A stretch of DNA of 64,000 bases from Mikania micrantha (Eukaryota; Streptophyta; Magnoliopsida; Asterales; Asteraceae). A program made the translations under genes and the position numbers. Positions 1-11,447 of the stretch are shown piece by piece. Location of the stretch: NCBI GenBank assembly GCA_009363875.1, contig CM018688.1, positions 56,211,001-56,275,000 on the forward strand. The letters run 5' to 3'. Every line of letters starts with the position of its first letter. Position 1 is the stretch's first letter. The notes below the pieces were generated by a model, which did no database searches, was not told the origin of the DNA, and saw only the letters and a list, made by a program, of their open reading frames with translations.

Positions 1-1572
1 TGATGTCGAAACTACCCAACTCCATCGGTATCAAATCGATGGTGAATGTATGACCATTAAGTGTCGGGCAATTCCTATATACTGTGCTAACTGTGATCTG
101 TTTCTCGTTAGCTACTTCTATGATATAAGGGGAATCTAAATGTTCCTCTATAGAATCTAGTTGGCATGCAAAATCGGTAGAGATAAAACTCTGATCCGCA
201 CCAGTGTCAAATAAAATGGATGCATAAAAGTCATGTAAGATAAATGTACCAGTGACCACATTCGGGTCTTGGCGTGCAGCTGGAGCTCCTATAGCAAAAG
301 CTCTTCCACGAGGTGCTGGAATTGCCTGTTGTATCTTCTTTGAACAGTTATTTGCAAAGTGGCCATGTTCACCACAGTTATAGCATCCACCGTTGGTCTG
401 GTTGTTGGGTGGAGGGAAAGCTAAAGCAGCATTGTTGACTGCTTGATTTGATGCCATCCGACATTGCTAGACCCAGTGTCCCTTTCTTTCGCATCCCGTG
501 CAATGACGACATTGATTGTTAGCAGCATGATGATACTGGCACTTAGCACACAAAGGGTGTGGGCCAGTATATGGCTTCTTGTGCACGTTCTGCGGTGCCA
601 TGGCTACTTGGTTGAGTGGAGTAGCCATAGTGTAGTTCTTTATCGTCTTATGTTTCTTCTTCGGGTGTTGATGGTGATGAGGTTTCTTGGAAGACTCTTC
701 CTTTCTCTTGCCAATGTCAGCCTCTTTCTTCAAAACTCCAGAGGCTACCATCAGATCAATGAGTTTCCCAGGCAAACTCACGACAGACTCCACAGTAACA
801 GGGTTTGCTGCAACAACTAAACCCTGAATGCAGGCGGGAAGTCCACCCACATATCGATCAATCCTCTTTTCCAGTGTTGGTACCATGTCTGGCACCAAAG
901 CAACCAACTCGTGGTAACGAGTAGTATATCCCATGTGATCTGCTCCCTTCATCACATGGTTTGACAGCTCGACTTCCAGTTTCTGCAGCTCGTTCTTGGG
1001 GCAGAATTCAGTTCTCAACAGGGTCTTGAAATCTTCCCAAGTCATGGACATAGCCTCTTCTCTTCCTTACGCTTGGATCTGCGAGTTCCACCAAGTCAAG
1101 GCTCGCTTGTTGAACGTTCCAGCAGAGTAACGAACCTTGTGGTGCTCTGGACAACTGTAGAGGTCTAGGTAGTCTTGATCTTGTCTATCCATTGGATCAG
1201 ACCAACGGCTCCCTCAGTGCCACTGAAGCTTGGCGGCTTACAACCTACAAATGACTTGTAGGAGTAGTGTGATGCAGTACCAGTGTTTCCACTGGCTTCC
1301 CCTGATGAGTGCCCGGTGTTGTTGCTGTCGTTCCGGATACGGTTGAGCATATCCGGTATAACTTCCTTCAGCTGGTTAGTCAGCTGACTGCTCAGTAGTG
1401 TTGCCAGGGCAACAGTAGCAAGATCCAGTATCTGAGTTGTGCTCGGGCCTGGAGGTGGATTAAGTGGAGGAGGAGGAGGTGGAGGAGGTGAGTCAGCTGG
1501 TGATGGCGTTGACGAGTGTGGAGCTGAACTCTATGGTGGTGGTACAATAGAAGGAGGTCTTCTCGACGGCAT
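1..1572 (-). pseudogene. Ty3/gypsy gag-protease remnant (5' part of a minus-strand LTR element)
   Basis: Read on the minus strand from an ATG at 1572-1570, this is a retroviral-type gag followed by protease. Seen: a proline-rich N-terminus, the gag core (about 1050-600), a Lys/His-rich linker, a first Cys/His cluster near 550-470, a zinc knuckle CYNCGEHGHFANNC near 390-346, and an aspartic-protease active site FDTGADQSF near 212-180. The window edge cuts the element at base 1, so reverse transcriptase and integrase lie outside. Gag is broken: an in-frame stop at 1533-1531, further stops near 1164 and 466, and a frame change between 1350 and 1051. It cannot encode a working polyprotein. The N-terminus resembles that of the gag at 35778 in the second large element, so the two are related families, probably chromoviruses of the Tekay type (inference). 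Confidence 0.9.
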
Positions 1573-1720
1573 TCTGATCATAACCAAAAGTATATTAGTT
1601 AGTGCAATGATCGAATGCAGAAGACACAATGCAAGTAAAACCCTATCTTCTCTACATGAGGGTCCCTAGGTTATAGTATAGGCCAAACCGTTTAAACAAA
1701 TGACCTATATTTCTCTATAA

Positions 1721-1737
1721 CCATGGCTCTGATACCA
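1721..1737 (-). promoter_or_regulatory. Primer-binding site of the first LTR element
   Basis: The minus strand reads TGGTATCAGAGCCATGG, complementary to the 3' end of plant initiator tRNA-Met. It lies 3 nt inside the LTR edge at 1741 and fixes both the orientation and the LTR boundary. Confidence 0.95.
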
Positions 1738-2159
1738 ATTTGTCACACCCCGAGCCGGCGGGTTGGATCGACTTCCCCGACGGGCAGAAGGTTCCCGGGG
1801 CGCGATATCGGGAATGAAAATCGGAATGATCAGATTATTTACATCGCACATGATATATAAATGAGAAACTGCTAAATAAAAATAGAATTACAAAGTTAAA
1901 TTACATCGGTTTAGTTCATAATTTGACATTGTAAATCTATTATCAACATCATAAATCTTCTATCTTGTATCTGCACAAGATATACAAAATAAATCTGTAA
2001 GATGATGCTTCAAAAATATGCAGGTCCAAAAAGCTAGGTCCTCTAACTGGTATCCTAGTCCAAAAGTAATAACTCCTTAGTTGACCTATTCGTCACCTGA
2101 GAAGTCATGCAAAAGGATCAAGTTAACACATGGTTGGTGAGTTCATTAAGTTTGAATGA

Positions 2160-2560
2160 CCTGAATGACAACCTTAACCTCACCATTAACCACCTATACC
2201 ATCCAGTTCAGTATGCTTATATATAGGGCATATGTAGAGTCGAACTTACCGCCCGCCCAGCCACCGTCTCACCACATACTAAACCACATGATATATTGTT
2301 CCAGGTGATAATTAAGCATTTCATCCCATACCTTTGATTTCATAACCATTGATTCATAGCATTTGATTACCCTGAAAATGTTTACCTTGATCCCCCGAAA
2401 TGACAACCTTAACCTTATCAACGACCACCTATGCTATCCAATCAAGTATGCTTATATATAGGGCATATGTAGGAGACAAGCCCCAGCCACCGTCCCACCA
2501 TATAACAGACTGCTTAGCATATTGTTGTTAATGATAATTAAGCGTTTCACTCCATTGACC
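2160..2560 (-). repeat. Internal ~240-bp duplication within the LTR, each copy with a TATATATA motif
   Basis: Two diverged copies (about 2160-2335 and 2398-2565) each carry 'GACAACCTTAACCT', then 'TATGCTTATATATAGGGC' and 'CAGCCACCGTC'. The TATA-like motif has a counterpart near 35100 in the other large LTR. Confidence 0.7.
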
Positions 2561-3419
2561 TTCAATTTAGATTTTGATTTACACAAATAGATTTACCTCT
2601 GATCTCTTGAGTTCACCGTGTATTCATGATTACCCCAAAGCACTTGTAGAAATATAATATTAAATGTTTAATTAAATTAATAACTAAGCATTTAAATACA
2701 ACTAAGACATGATGATTGAGCCTTATTTGATTCAATCAATTAGACTTAGTTGTTGGTGGTTGTCCAAGTTGTACCCTCTCACACGTGGCCCATATGAGGC
2801 ATGACCCACAAGGAGTCTACCTGTATGTGTCGGGACTTTCATGATGCTCATATCAGCTTGACCCATTGGTCTACTGTACATGCCGGGACTTTAAGGATAT
2901 CTTTTGATTCTTGATTTTCTTTGATTCTCTTGATTTCGTTTGATCGTTTAAGTTATGCCCATATAGCTTGACTACAAGAGTCTACTATTTATGCCGGGAC
3001 TTTCCGTGACTACAAGAGTCTACTATTTCGTTTGATTCTCTTGATTTCGTTCAATTAAATTATCTATGTTAGTTGCATGTCTTATGAAATGTTCCTAAGG
3101 TCTAAGTGTTAATGGTTAAACCGACACTCCAACCTTTAGGCTTTTGTTTTATCCACATGATATCCCCACTATATTAAATTCAAAGCGATGTTTAAACCCA
3201 TGTTTAAACAATAATCAGGTTTAAGAACCTCTTATTATCCTATGCTTATTCTTTCCTTGATGTTCCATGTTTAATCTTTAACTTACCCAAAGTAAATTTC
3301 ATGTAAAGAAAACCCTAATTCACATCCCATGCACACACACAAGATCATTTCATGCATGCACGTGTACATGAGCTCCCATGCACTCCACAACCCTAGAATC
3401 ACCATTTTCGTTAAGGACT

Positions 3420-4060
3420 AGGTCCCGGATGCATCGAACCAGCGAACCTGTACATATCAAGTGTAGGTTCGCCCAACTAAGGTTCGGGATTCCTTGGTTC
3501 GGCTATCATGGTTTCGGTTAGGTGCAGGTTTGCCGCCATGTACATGGTTCCTAGGTTCGCTGTTATCAAACATGTTTAAATGATCTAGGGTTCGTCTAGG
3601 TGTAGGTTCGTGACTGTAGGATGGTTCGGCAGAGGTAAGGTTCGTATCTCATCTCGCCCATCCTAGGTTCGGCCAGCAGAAGGTAGGTTCGGTCAGTTAA
3701 GGGTTCGGCTGCTATGGGGATTCGGCCATCATTGGTTCGGCAACCATTGGGTTCGGCAACTCTCTATCCTAGGCGCACCTAATTGGTTCGGGGCTCCGGG
3801 TTCGTATGGCAAGGGTTTGTAGCAGGAGGTTCACCTGGCTCATGGCTCGTTCATCATAAGGTTTGGTGGCCATGCAAGGTTTGTCCCGATGAGGTTCGGT
3901 CGAAAAGAGGTTCGCCCCTTTCAGGTTTGCAACCCTTAGGATTCGCGGCATCAGGTTCGCCTCTATTTGGTTTGTGCCCATCAGGTTTGTGGGTCCAGGG
4001 TTCGGTTGGGCATGGTTCGCTGGAAATCCCTGGTTCGTGGCTCTTTCAAGGTTTGCTGGA
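3420..4060. repeat. GGTTCG-motif block inside the LTR
   Basis: About 640 bp in which GGTTCG or GGTTTG recurs every 10-30 bp with non-repetitive spacers. It is not a simple tandem repeat. The reverse complement CGAACC forms a similar block in the solo LTR at 50262-50457 and 53290-53455. Open reading frames here are by-products of the motif. Confidence 0.85.
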
Positions 4061-5624
4061 AATCCCTGTTGCTGTTCATCTTCATCTATATCGCATTACT
4101 TATGTTGTAGGCTCCAACCCAATGCTCCTGCACCTTTCTATCAGCTCGTTTTCAAGTTTTAGGGTGGTAAGATGTGTTTACAAGCTAGACATTTGTAACC
4201 GATTGTTGTTAGTGTGAGAAACCAAAAATAAAATTTGAGATTTACCTCAAATTCAATGAAATTTATTCCAATCTTCAATCCTATGTGTTCATTAACTTCC
4301 TGAACCGTTTTAGTGTAATTCCCTAAGGTCATACAGCCCCAAAAGTCGAGTGAAAAGTGCTGATGCTCGAGAAATACTAACCTCAACAGTAGCAACCGGA
4401 AAATAGCTCGATCTTGCTCGTTTTTGGTCCGATTTTGATGATTCAAAGCTCCATTACTTCGCCTCTTCACGATCTACACATTCCCACGGTCTTTTTGACA
4501 CCAAGTTTGCTCGATTTGGTTGAGAATTGCGTGAGATAGATGGGTTTTTAGAGAGGGAAAGTGATGAGAGAGAGTGATCTGAAAATTTCGGAAGGAAATG
4601 GGTAGGTGGTGGTGGTTGTGGTGATAAATGCTTCATTAAATGGTTCAAGAATACCCGGTCTCGTTCGGTTTCGCTCGGTTACGCGTAAAACGTCGGTTTT
4701 TCGTTTGTTCTCGAAACGAAACGACTCGGTTTCTAAAATAAGATTTATAAAATTAATTTAGGTGGTTATTCATAGTAAATTAACTAAATATCTTCTTTTT
4801 ATTTTAAATTTTCAGAAACATTTCATTAACTGTTTAAAATCGAATCCTACAGTCGTCGCGCGTATTCGTTCGAATCGTCACCCGTACGAATACGACGATA
4901 ACTATACTTTTCAATATTGTTTTCTAATTATCGGACATCATTCAGAACGTTAAAATTTCAGATATATTCGTACAGATCGTCACCTATACGAATAATCCGT
5001 CCATTTAGCATTCACGTAACGACATCCGTGTTGTTTTGTTCTGTAAAGCCTCACATACGATTGTACGTAATAAAATCCTAACAAATAATCACATGATGGT
5101 TCTGTATTGCCAGGTAGTTATCTGACTGACGAACCATGTTTCTGAGTTTTGTTTCTCTGAAATGATTCTGAATTTGCTGTTTGATAACACGAAATGATAA
5201 CGATATATGATATGAACATGACATGAAATGAAATATGTATAGTTTGTACCTGAATAATGTTCATGTTACTGTTGAGATCACTGTTCCAGTAACGGTTCCG
5301 GCACTGATGTTACAAGTTCAATTCATATGACCTCTTATTTAACGCTTTATTCGACTCAGCGTATCTTGAAATCGAAGGCTCGTTTCGCGATTTCGCTTAC
5401 ACTCATTTTCTCTATTTTCAAGTTAGGATTCTAGATATGAAGTCGCTTTGACACTTAATTAAATCAATATAAGGTGATGTATGTTTCTTTAAGATATATT
5501 AACACCAGATTCCTTTCATTCTTCTTTCGCATATTATCACTAATTTAGCTAAAGACTTATGAATATTAATATTCCTTTAATATAATTGCTATATGTTTAA
5601 AGTACAAGAAAACCGGATGTTACA

Positions 5625-6647
5625 CCCTTGTACGAGAAAACAAATCCACATGGTGATAAACGGTTAAAACCATCTGATTATGAACTGGTCAAGAGAATAA
5701 AGAAAGAAGTTCAGTCACTACCAGACCTGCAAATACCCCCACAAGATGCATATATTGTCATAGAAACCAATGGTTGTATGGAAGGATGGGAAGGAGCCTG
5801 TAAATGGAAGAAAAAAATAGAAGATTCAAAGCAACTAGAAAAAGTATGTGCATACGCCAGTGGGAAATTCAAAGTAACACAATCAACAATTGATGCCTAA
5901 ATCAATGCATGCATCAATTCACTAGAGAAATTGAAGATATACTATCTTGATAAAAAGGAAATAACCCTGAGGACTGACTGTCAATCTATTATTAGTTTTT
6001 ACAACAAAACTAATAGTAATAAGGCATCCAGGGTTAGATGGCTGAAGTTTGCAGACATCATAACAGGAACAGGGGTCAAGATAAACATAGAGCACATCAA
6101 TGGAAAACAGAATGTCCTCGCAGACTCATTATCTAGACTAATCAATTTTTGTTTCGCAGAATGTACAGAGCAGAACAAGGAGATACTAGCAAAGAGTTTG
6201 ACTATAATAGAAGAGATATTGGAAGAAGATGCCCTATTAAAGAACGAGAAGGATGGCTCAGAGCAAATAACCCAGATTTCACGCCAGTGCCTAGAATATT
6301 TGATGGAGCATTTGAATTTACCGAGCCAAGAGCATTATATCGACACTATCAGATCAAGGCCAACAAAACTCCAATCTCCATTGATGAATCTAGCATATAC
6401 AGTGACATTGCAAGACAAGTTGAACGACAAACCACGAGAAAAGTCGTTAAAGCTATGCGAAGTCTCCAAGCAGTTCTGGACTTCAAAGCCCAAGTCTGTT
6501 CTTCAAAGTCCAGCAAAGATAACCACTGGGGAAACCATTGGCCAGAAATCCACAAGTAAAATCAACAGGCTAGAAAACTGCTCACTGAACTTGAGATCCC
6601 ATGCAACAAGTTGGGCCGAGTCCAAATATAAAACCCAAAGCAGATGA
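5625..6647 (+). pseudogene. Endogenous pararetrovirus fragment: reverse transcriptase C-terminus and RNase H
   Basis: The frame enters at the LTR junction and shows the RNase H part of a Caulimoviridae-type polymerase. Visible are a first-strand block beginning YIVIETNGCMEGW (about 5752), a CAYASGKF block (about 5848), and the conserved RTDCQSIISFYNK and EHINGKQNVLADSLSRL blocks (about 5970 and 6090). Resemblance to petuvirus-like or related endogenous caulimovirids is from recognition of the family and is not database-checked. Breaks: an in-frame stop at 5898-5900, and the 5' part is missing because the LTR at 1741-5624 inserted here. The frame ends at 6647. It is an old, non-coding genomic copy; later sequence in the other frames (6149-6559, 6601-6819) may be viral or chance. 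Confidence 0.82.
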
Positions 6648-7270
6648 CGTACATATTCTAGAGGCCCACGCAAAAGACAATAAGTACAAGACACTTTATA
6701 ATTATTCACAAAATAATTATCAAGAAAAGAATAAATGGTTCCACTTATGTGATAATGACAAATGGTGCTTTGAACCCGGAGGACCACATACAGCACACCT
6801 CCTACAAAGCCGCCTCTGATGTCCACATCAGAAGCAAAAGCGTGATGGAATCCGTGTTTAAAGTCGTTTGTTTGTTTGTTTGTTTGAAGGTTTGGTATGT
6901 GTCCATGTCATGTTTAAAGTCATTTGTTTGTTTGTTTGAAGGTTTGGTATGTATCCATGTCATGTGTCAAAAGTATGTCTATTAGGTAAATGTCTTTGTC
7001 GAATGGTTGGTATATGTCCCAATCATATTCAAAGATATCCACTCGTATCGTGTCTATAAATAGATTCCCATTGTAAGATCACAACACAACCCCCCCACAA
7101 AAGAATCCCTCAAAATCCTTGTAAGAAATCTCAGTTTGCAGTAATAAAAAGGTGTGTTAAAATAACTTTGATCTTTTGTATTTTAGTTTAAAACTTTGTA
7201 CTATTACAAAAGTCTATTTCCTGGTGTCAATTTCTTTTATGGTATAAAAGAAGCTACAATTGAACTAGGT
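6648..7270 (+). promoter_or_regulatory. Putative pararetrovirus intergenic region with promoter and polyadenylation signal
   Basis: Downstream of the polymerase remnant lies a non-coding stretch. It has a ~57-bp direct repeat with (GTTT)n cores (about 6855-6965), a TATA box TATAAATA at 7055-7062, and AATAAA at 7143-7148. A tRNA-Met-like tract 'TGGTATAAAAGAAGC' near 7239 recalls a decayed primer-binding site. This order (polymerase end, promoter, poly(A) signal, PBS) is what a circular pararetroviral genome shows across its intergenic region. The assignment is inferred from position and motifs. Confidence 0.55.
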
Positions 7271-7637
7271 TTTTTAGCTTACATGGGTTCTTAGGATTAG
7301 CAAGGAACTAATGAATTTCGACCAAACCGACCCGATAACTGAATTGACACATATATATGAACCGTTAACCAACAATTGAAAGTTGCGAAATTGGGTTTCA
7401 CAGGACGAGTACTTGGGTTTCACGGTTTTGTATCGTGAACTGCTCAGCACTAAATTTAGAGAATATTTATTTTTGTTAGCAAGAATCACCGATTATTTAA
7501 ATAAATTGCATCGCATCAAAACTTTTACCAAGAAAGCTCATTATAAATGACAACGAAACTTTTTGAAATTTGTCTTTTATAATGGGTTTAATTCAACATA
7601 ATCTTTGTGAACTACCAATTCATCTTGTTTTCCGCAA
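7271..7637. other. Unassigned intergenic sequence
   Basis: Nothing with gene-like coding or transposon ends was recognised here. The short minus-strand frame at 7274-7489 has no family resemblance. Confidence 0.5.
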
Positions 7638-8032
7638 GATTTGGTGCAGTGTTAAAAGGCACACACTTCCTATTGGAGGTTGTGGGTTCAATTCCTGTTG
7701 TCAAAATTTATGAGACATGACAATAACGCACGACCAGGGCTATCGCCTGGCTTTGTGTCTGAGCCAAAAGGGTTTTACACGGCAAGGTTAAAGCTTCCTT
7801 TCTGGTTTTTCCCTGGAACGGTTGGTTGACGAGCATCGACTCCAACCAACGTGGCCCGTCAGGAGGGTTGGGTGGAGTCTCCGCTGCAATTGCAGCATGA
7901 GGTAGCCTCTTTAATGCCACTGAAAAAGACACCGCTTTAATTGTAGCATGAGTGTAAGGCTAAGGTTTCGATACTCAGTCACTGCACTCTCAGGCAACGG
8001 TCTTGCCGTTGCATCAACCACAGTGCTAAAAA
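7638..8032. repeat. Two tRNA-derived SINE-like heads in inverted orientation
   Basis: On the plus strand 7642-7700 holds an A-box-like TGGTGCAGTGT and a B box GTTCAATTCC with tRNA-like spacing. On the minus strand, reading from about 8030 to 7963, a second head has TAGCACTGTGG and a B-box-like ATCGAAACC. Between them (7710-7960) is repetitive sequence without coding content. It could be two facing SINEs or one fold-back element. Confidence 0.5.
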
Positions 8033-8083
8033 AACCCAATTCATCTTGCTCAATATATCCTACAAGTCCATTATTATCATAAA

Positions 8084-8400
8084 CTAGGTTTTTTTCCAGC
8101 CGCGCATTTGCGAGGAATTATCACAGCATACCCCCAATAATAGGTACTATATATCATTTGAAGAAGCGTAATTTACATAGCAAAATCAAATCTTTTATCA
8201 CAAACACTATACAAACTTCTCATAAAAAATAAAATCATGCAAATATATTACGAAAATAATAGAAAAAATTACTCACAAAATCCTTCTCAACGACAATCAA
8301 TAGGTTGAATTAAAAAAACGTAAATTTATATGCAAACATCAATTTTATATGAGAACAAATTAAATCACAGTTACCTTCTCCAAACACCACCGAAACTTTA
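8084..8400 (-). mobile_element. Possible Helitron 3' end (minus strand); other end not found
   Basis: On the minus strand a short hairpin (CGCA-AA-TGCG, about 8103-8112) is followed by CCTAG then T at 8083. This is the CTRR|T ending typical of Helitrons. The body would extend rightwards. The 5' TC end was not located, so the right limit given is arbitrary. Confidence 0.4.
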
Positions 8401-8860
8401 GAAAGGATCACGTTTTTTCACGATATACATATATATATATATATATAATATCTGCTATTCATTATACTATATATATATATCCTTACTATTATAATATAAT
8501 ATATGTATTTGCTATAACAATATAATATATATTTATTTACTATTCGTTTACTTGCCTTTTAATATACATATAATAATAATAACTACTATTTGTGTTTTAA
8601 TGGGGAAATTACGAATAAAAAATATTACAATTTAATAAACAGAAAATATGTTGATTCAAACGTATATTAACGGTTAACCTCAATGAAACAGGTGATTTAG
8701 CGACCCATTTGTTAGATTGATCGGGCCAGTTTTAAATATTAGATTACATCATAAATATCTTATAAACTAGCATAAAACAAATTATGAAATGATATTTAAT
8801 GTTAACAGAATGCAAAATTTAGATTTTGGTGGTCAAGTCAGTCGACATCATATATTATGG
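8401..8860. repeat. AT-rich tract with (TA)n microsatellites
   Basis: Contains (TA)n runs at about 8425-8446 and 8469-8480, with AT-rich sequence around them. No gene or element ends were seen. Confidence 0.7.
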
Positions 8861-8968
8861 GTTCAAATTGACTAACTGAGGAGTTTTCACAACTGGGTCG
8901 GTTCAAATTGACTAACTGAGGAGTTTCTGTTCAAATTGACTAACTGAGGAGTTTTCACAACTGGGTCA
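8861..8968 (+). repeat. Short direct repeat, three copies
   Basis: The unit GTTCAAATTGACTAACTGAG begins at 8861, 8901 and 8929. The first and third units are 40 bp and the middle one is shortened to 28 bp. Confidence 0.9.
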
Positions 8969-9253
8969 GATTTATGGTGGTTTCTGCACCAGATATGATA
9001 ACATTTATTCAAATCTCAATGATTACATTAACCAGAAAAACAAAATCAGATATGTTGTGCGGATCTCTATCTTTTAAGAAACCCTCATAGTCATTTTCAC
9101 GTTTCAACTCATGTTCCTCTCTCTTCATCGTGTCTTTAAGAAACCCTCATAGTAATGTTTGATATGGTAATTTCTAATCATCAACTGAGTCGGTACCCTA
9201 ACTTCATCTGGACGCAAAACCTATTTGAAATCATCCGATGTGATGTTCAACGA

Positions 9254-9419
9254 CAGTGGCGGAGCTTGGGCAAAGTGAGAGGGGGACGGTAATTTTTGAA
9301 ACCCAGAATACATGTTAATTTTTTGAAGCGAAACCACGATTTTTAACTAAAAATAACATTTCGACCAAAAAATTAACACTACGGACGAAAAAAGAGGGCC
9401 CCTATTAAGCTACGCCACC
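9254..9419. mobile_element. 166-bp MITE with 9-bp TSD (Mutator-like)
   Basis: Terminal inverted repeats CAGTGGCGGAGCTT (left) and AAGCTACGCCACC (right) are flanked by an exact 9-bp duplication GTTCAACGA at 9245-9253 and 9420-9428. A 9-bp TSD fits Mutator-like elements. It encodes nothing. Confidence 0.82.
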
Positions 9420-9498
9420 GTTCAACGATATATGGGTCGGTACTTTAGCCGTTGGCTTTACAAGTTCAGATTTGAGGAGTTACGCCTTTATCTAACGG

Positions 9499-9826
9499 TA
9501 GAGGTGCACAAACCGGTTAACCGGTCGAAAACCGGTTTTGGAATAACTGAACCGGTTAACCAGTCAAAGTCTAGTAACCGGTTTGGTTAATAACTGGTTT
9601 TTCAACCTTTAAAACCGAAACCGATTTAAAAACCAAAACCGGTTAACCACAAAATAACCGATTGTTTAGTAAGATGGACCGGTTAACCGGTTTGGTCCAT
9701 TGAAACCTAAAACCGGTCCTAAACCGCCGGTTTTTCCAAAAACCTATAACCGATACAAATAACCGGTTTAAAAACCGGTTACGAACCGGTACCGGTTCGG
9801 TTAACTAGTTTTTTTTGTGCATCTCT
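9499..9826. mobile_element. 328-bp MITE filled with AACCGGTT motifs, 9-bp TSD
   Basis: The ends TAGAGGTGCACAAA and TTTTGTGCATCTCT are inverted repeats. They are flanked by ATCTAACGG at 9490-9498 and 9827-9835. The interior is almost wholly degenerate AACCGG/CCGGTT repeats, largely self-complementary. Its architecture matches the element at 21016, though the motif differs. Confidence 0.8.
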
Positions 9827-9835
9827 ATCTAACGG

Positions 9836-10369
9836 CATGTTTGGTTTTGAGATGCATGCGATGAAAGTGGAGAGGAATGAATAGCATGATATTATTTACC
9901 TTAATAGGATTTCCTACACTAGATTTGAACACTAGCAGCATTCGTCACGATACGGCCTTTTTGGTTACTGAAATTAAGTTTGTCTGTAAGTTTTTTTTTG
10001 TTTTTTTTTTCTACCGCTCATTTTGCTTACATTAGATTTTTTGGGCTGAATTTGTATTTGGAATGCATATTGTCATCTACTTTTTGTTTAATTTACTTAA
10101 TTTCCTTTAATAATGTTATTAGGTTTTTAATTATCATCATTGAATTGTGATTAAAACTTTGAAATACATAGGTTTATTTCTCATTTGTTTCTAATTGTTC
10201 TCAATTCCATTAACATAGTTTGGCACGTAGTTATATTGAACAACTTTTATTTGCATCATGGATTAAATTTGATGAATTAATCTGTAACACATATTCCAAC
10301 ATTTATTGAAGAAGTAAGTTTTTCAATCGATAAGTGTTTTGAAGCACTTATAATATCATGTGTGGAGAC
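9836..10369. other. Unassigned AT-rich sequence
   Basis: Poly-T interruptions near 9990-10010; no gene or element ends recognised. Confidence 0.5.
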
Positions 10370-10610
10370 CTAGTTAAACTTTAAACTACTTTTGATCAAC
10401 TTAGTTAATGGTGAGGCTAGTTTGGAGAAGTCCTGGATACGCCTCGTGTAGTTCGTGGTTAGACCCAAGAAACTGTGAATTTTCGTGGACGCCTTTGAGG
10501 GTTCCACATAGTGAGCACTTCTATTTTTGCCCATGATTCCATTTGGGTTTAACACATGGCCCAAGGAGTGCACCTCTTGGCTCTTGGGGCCAAAACACAA
10601 ACTCAGAAAA
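10370..10610 (-). pseudogene. Ty3/gypsy reverse-transcriptase scrap
   Basis: A short minus-strand frame reads through residues recalling the end of gypsy reverse transcriptase. It has a LGHVLNPNGI block, then a FLGLTTNYTRRIQDFSKLAS block equivalent to the usual FLGLAGYYRRFI region before RNase H. No other parts of the element flank it and no LTR edges are visible. It is a decayed fragment. Confidence 0.75.
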
Positions 10611-11250
10611 CTTAGGTCTATAAATTTTAAAATACAAATCTGAATCCTTTTAGCAAAGAAAATTCAGGTATTTTCCAAAAAACATTATTATATTTTAATT
10701 ATATTATATAAAAAGAATAATTTATAAAACTATTTACAAGAAAAACGAAATCCATTTAAAATTATTTAAATCTCTAAAACAATTTTTCGCAAAATAAACT
10801 GTATAAATGTCATAGAATTATTTTTATTACAAAAGTTGTTTTGTAAAATTTATAAAATCAAAAAAAGTATGCTTTTTAAAGATTTAAAATCCGAAATACT
10901 TATTTAGATGATTTACTCTTATTTAAAATAAAATCTCAAATTTAGTTTTAATGCTTAATAATTCAAGTCTTAAAATAAATTGACCATGGAACAAAAAATT
11001 ACACAAATTATTTTAGATAATTGTGTAACTTATTTAAAGGATATTTTGTAGTATTTTATTAGATAAAATATTTAAGTATTTAATTAAACACGAACGATAA
11101 TGTTGTAATAAGATGCAATATCAATATTTTATAAGTATTAAAATAAAAAAAAATTAAGGAATATATATTTAAAATAATAAATAAATATTCCCAATTGTTC
11201 TTTCAATTTAGACATTATCTTTTAAGGAATTCATAAATGACATAGACTAA
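10611..11250. other. AT-rich sequence without recognisable features
   Basis: Very AT-rich, with many TATTTAAAAT-like tracts. Nothing supportable was seen. Confidence 0.6.
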
Positions 11251-11444
11251 GGTGTTGTTTATTAGCATATGAATAACATTAATATGTTACCTCTGAATGG
11301 TTCATAACCTCTTAACCATTCAGACTTAGGGTTACCTCTTAACCATTCAGAGGTTATGAACCATGACCAACCTCTTAACCATTCAGACTTAAGGATACTT
11401 AGAGGTAGTATCTGAATGTGATTAAGAGGCTACCAAACAGGGCC
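11251..11444. mobile_element. 194-bp Tourist-like MITE (PIF/Harbinger type)
   Basis: Inverted ends GGTGTTGTTTATTAGC and (reverse complement of the right end) GGCCCTGTTTGGTAGC are flanked by TAA at 11248-11250 and 11445-11447, the 3-bp target typical of PIF/Harbinger. The interior repeats CTCTTAACCATTCAGA several times in both orientations. Confidence 0.8.
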
Positions 11445-11447
11445 TAA

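Larger units (their letters stand above)
1741..5624 (-). repeat. 5' LTR (3.9 kb) of the first gypsy element
   Basis: On the minus strand the LTR starts TGTAACATCCGG at 5624 and ends GGCTCGGGGTGTGACA at 1741, giving TG...CA ends next to the PBS. The right edge cuts straight into viral-like coding sequence, so 5625-5629 (CCCTT) is the expected TSD; its partner lies left of the window. No protein is encoded; open frames here are translations of repeats. Inside are a duplicated TATA-bearing segment (about 2160-2560), repeats of 'GCCGGGACTTT' and 'ACAAGAGTCTACTATTT' (2800-3060), and a GGTTCG motif block (3420-4060). The last 500 bp (minus sense) match the last 500 bp of the LTR ending at 35600. 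Confidence 0.88.

Noticed and set aside
3783..4217. 144-codon plus-strand frame
   Set aside because: Falls in the GGTTCG block; an artefact of the motif.
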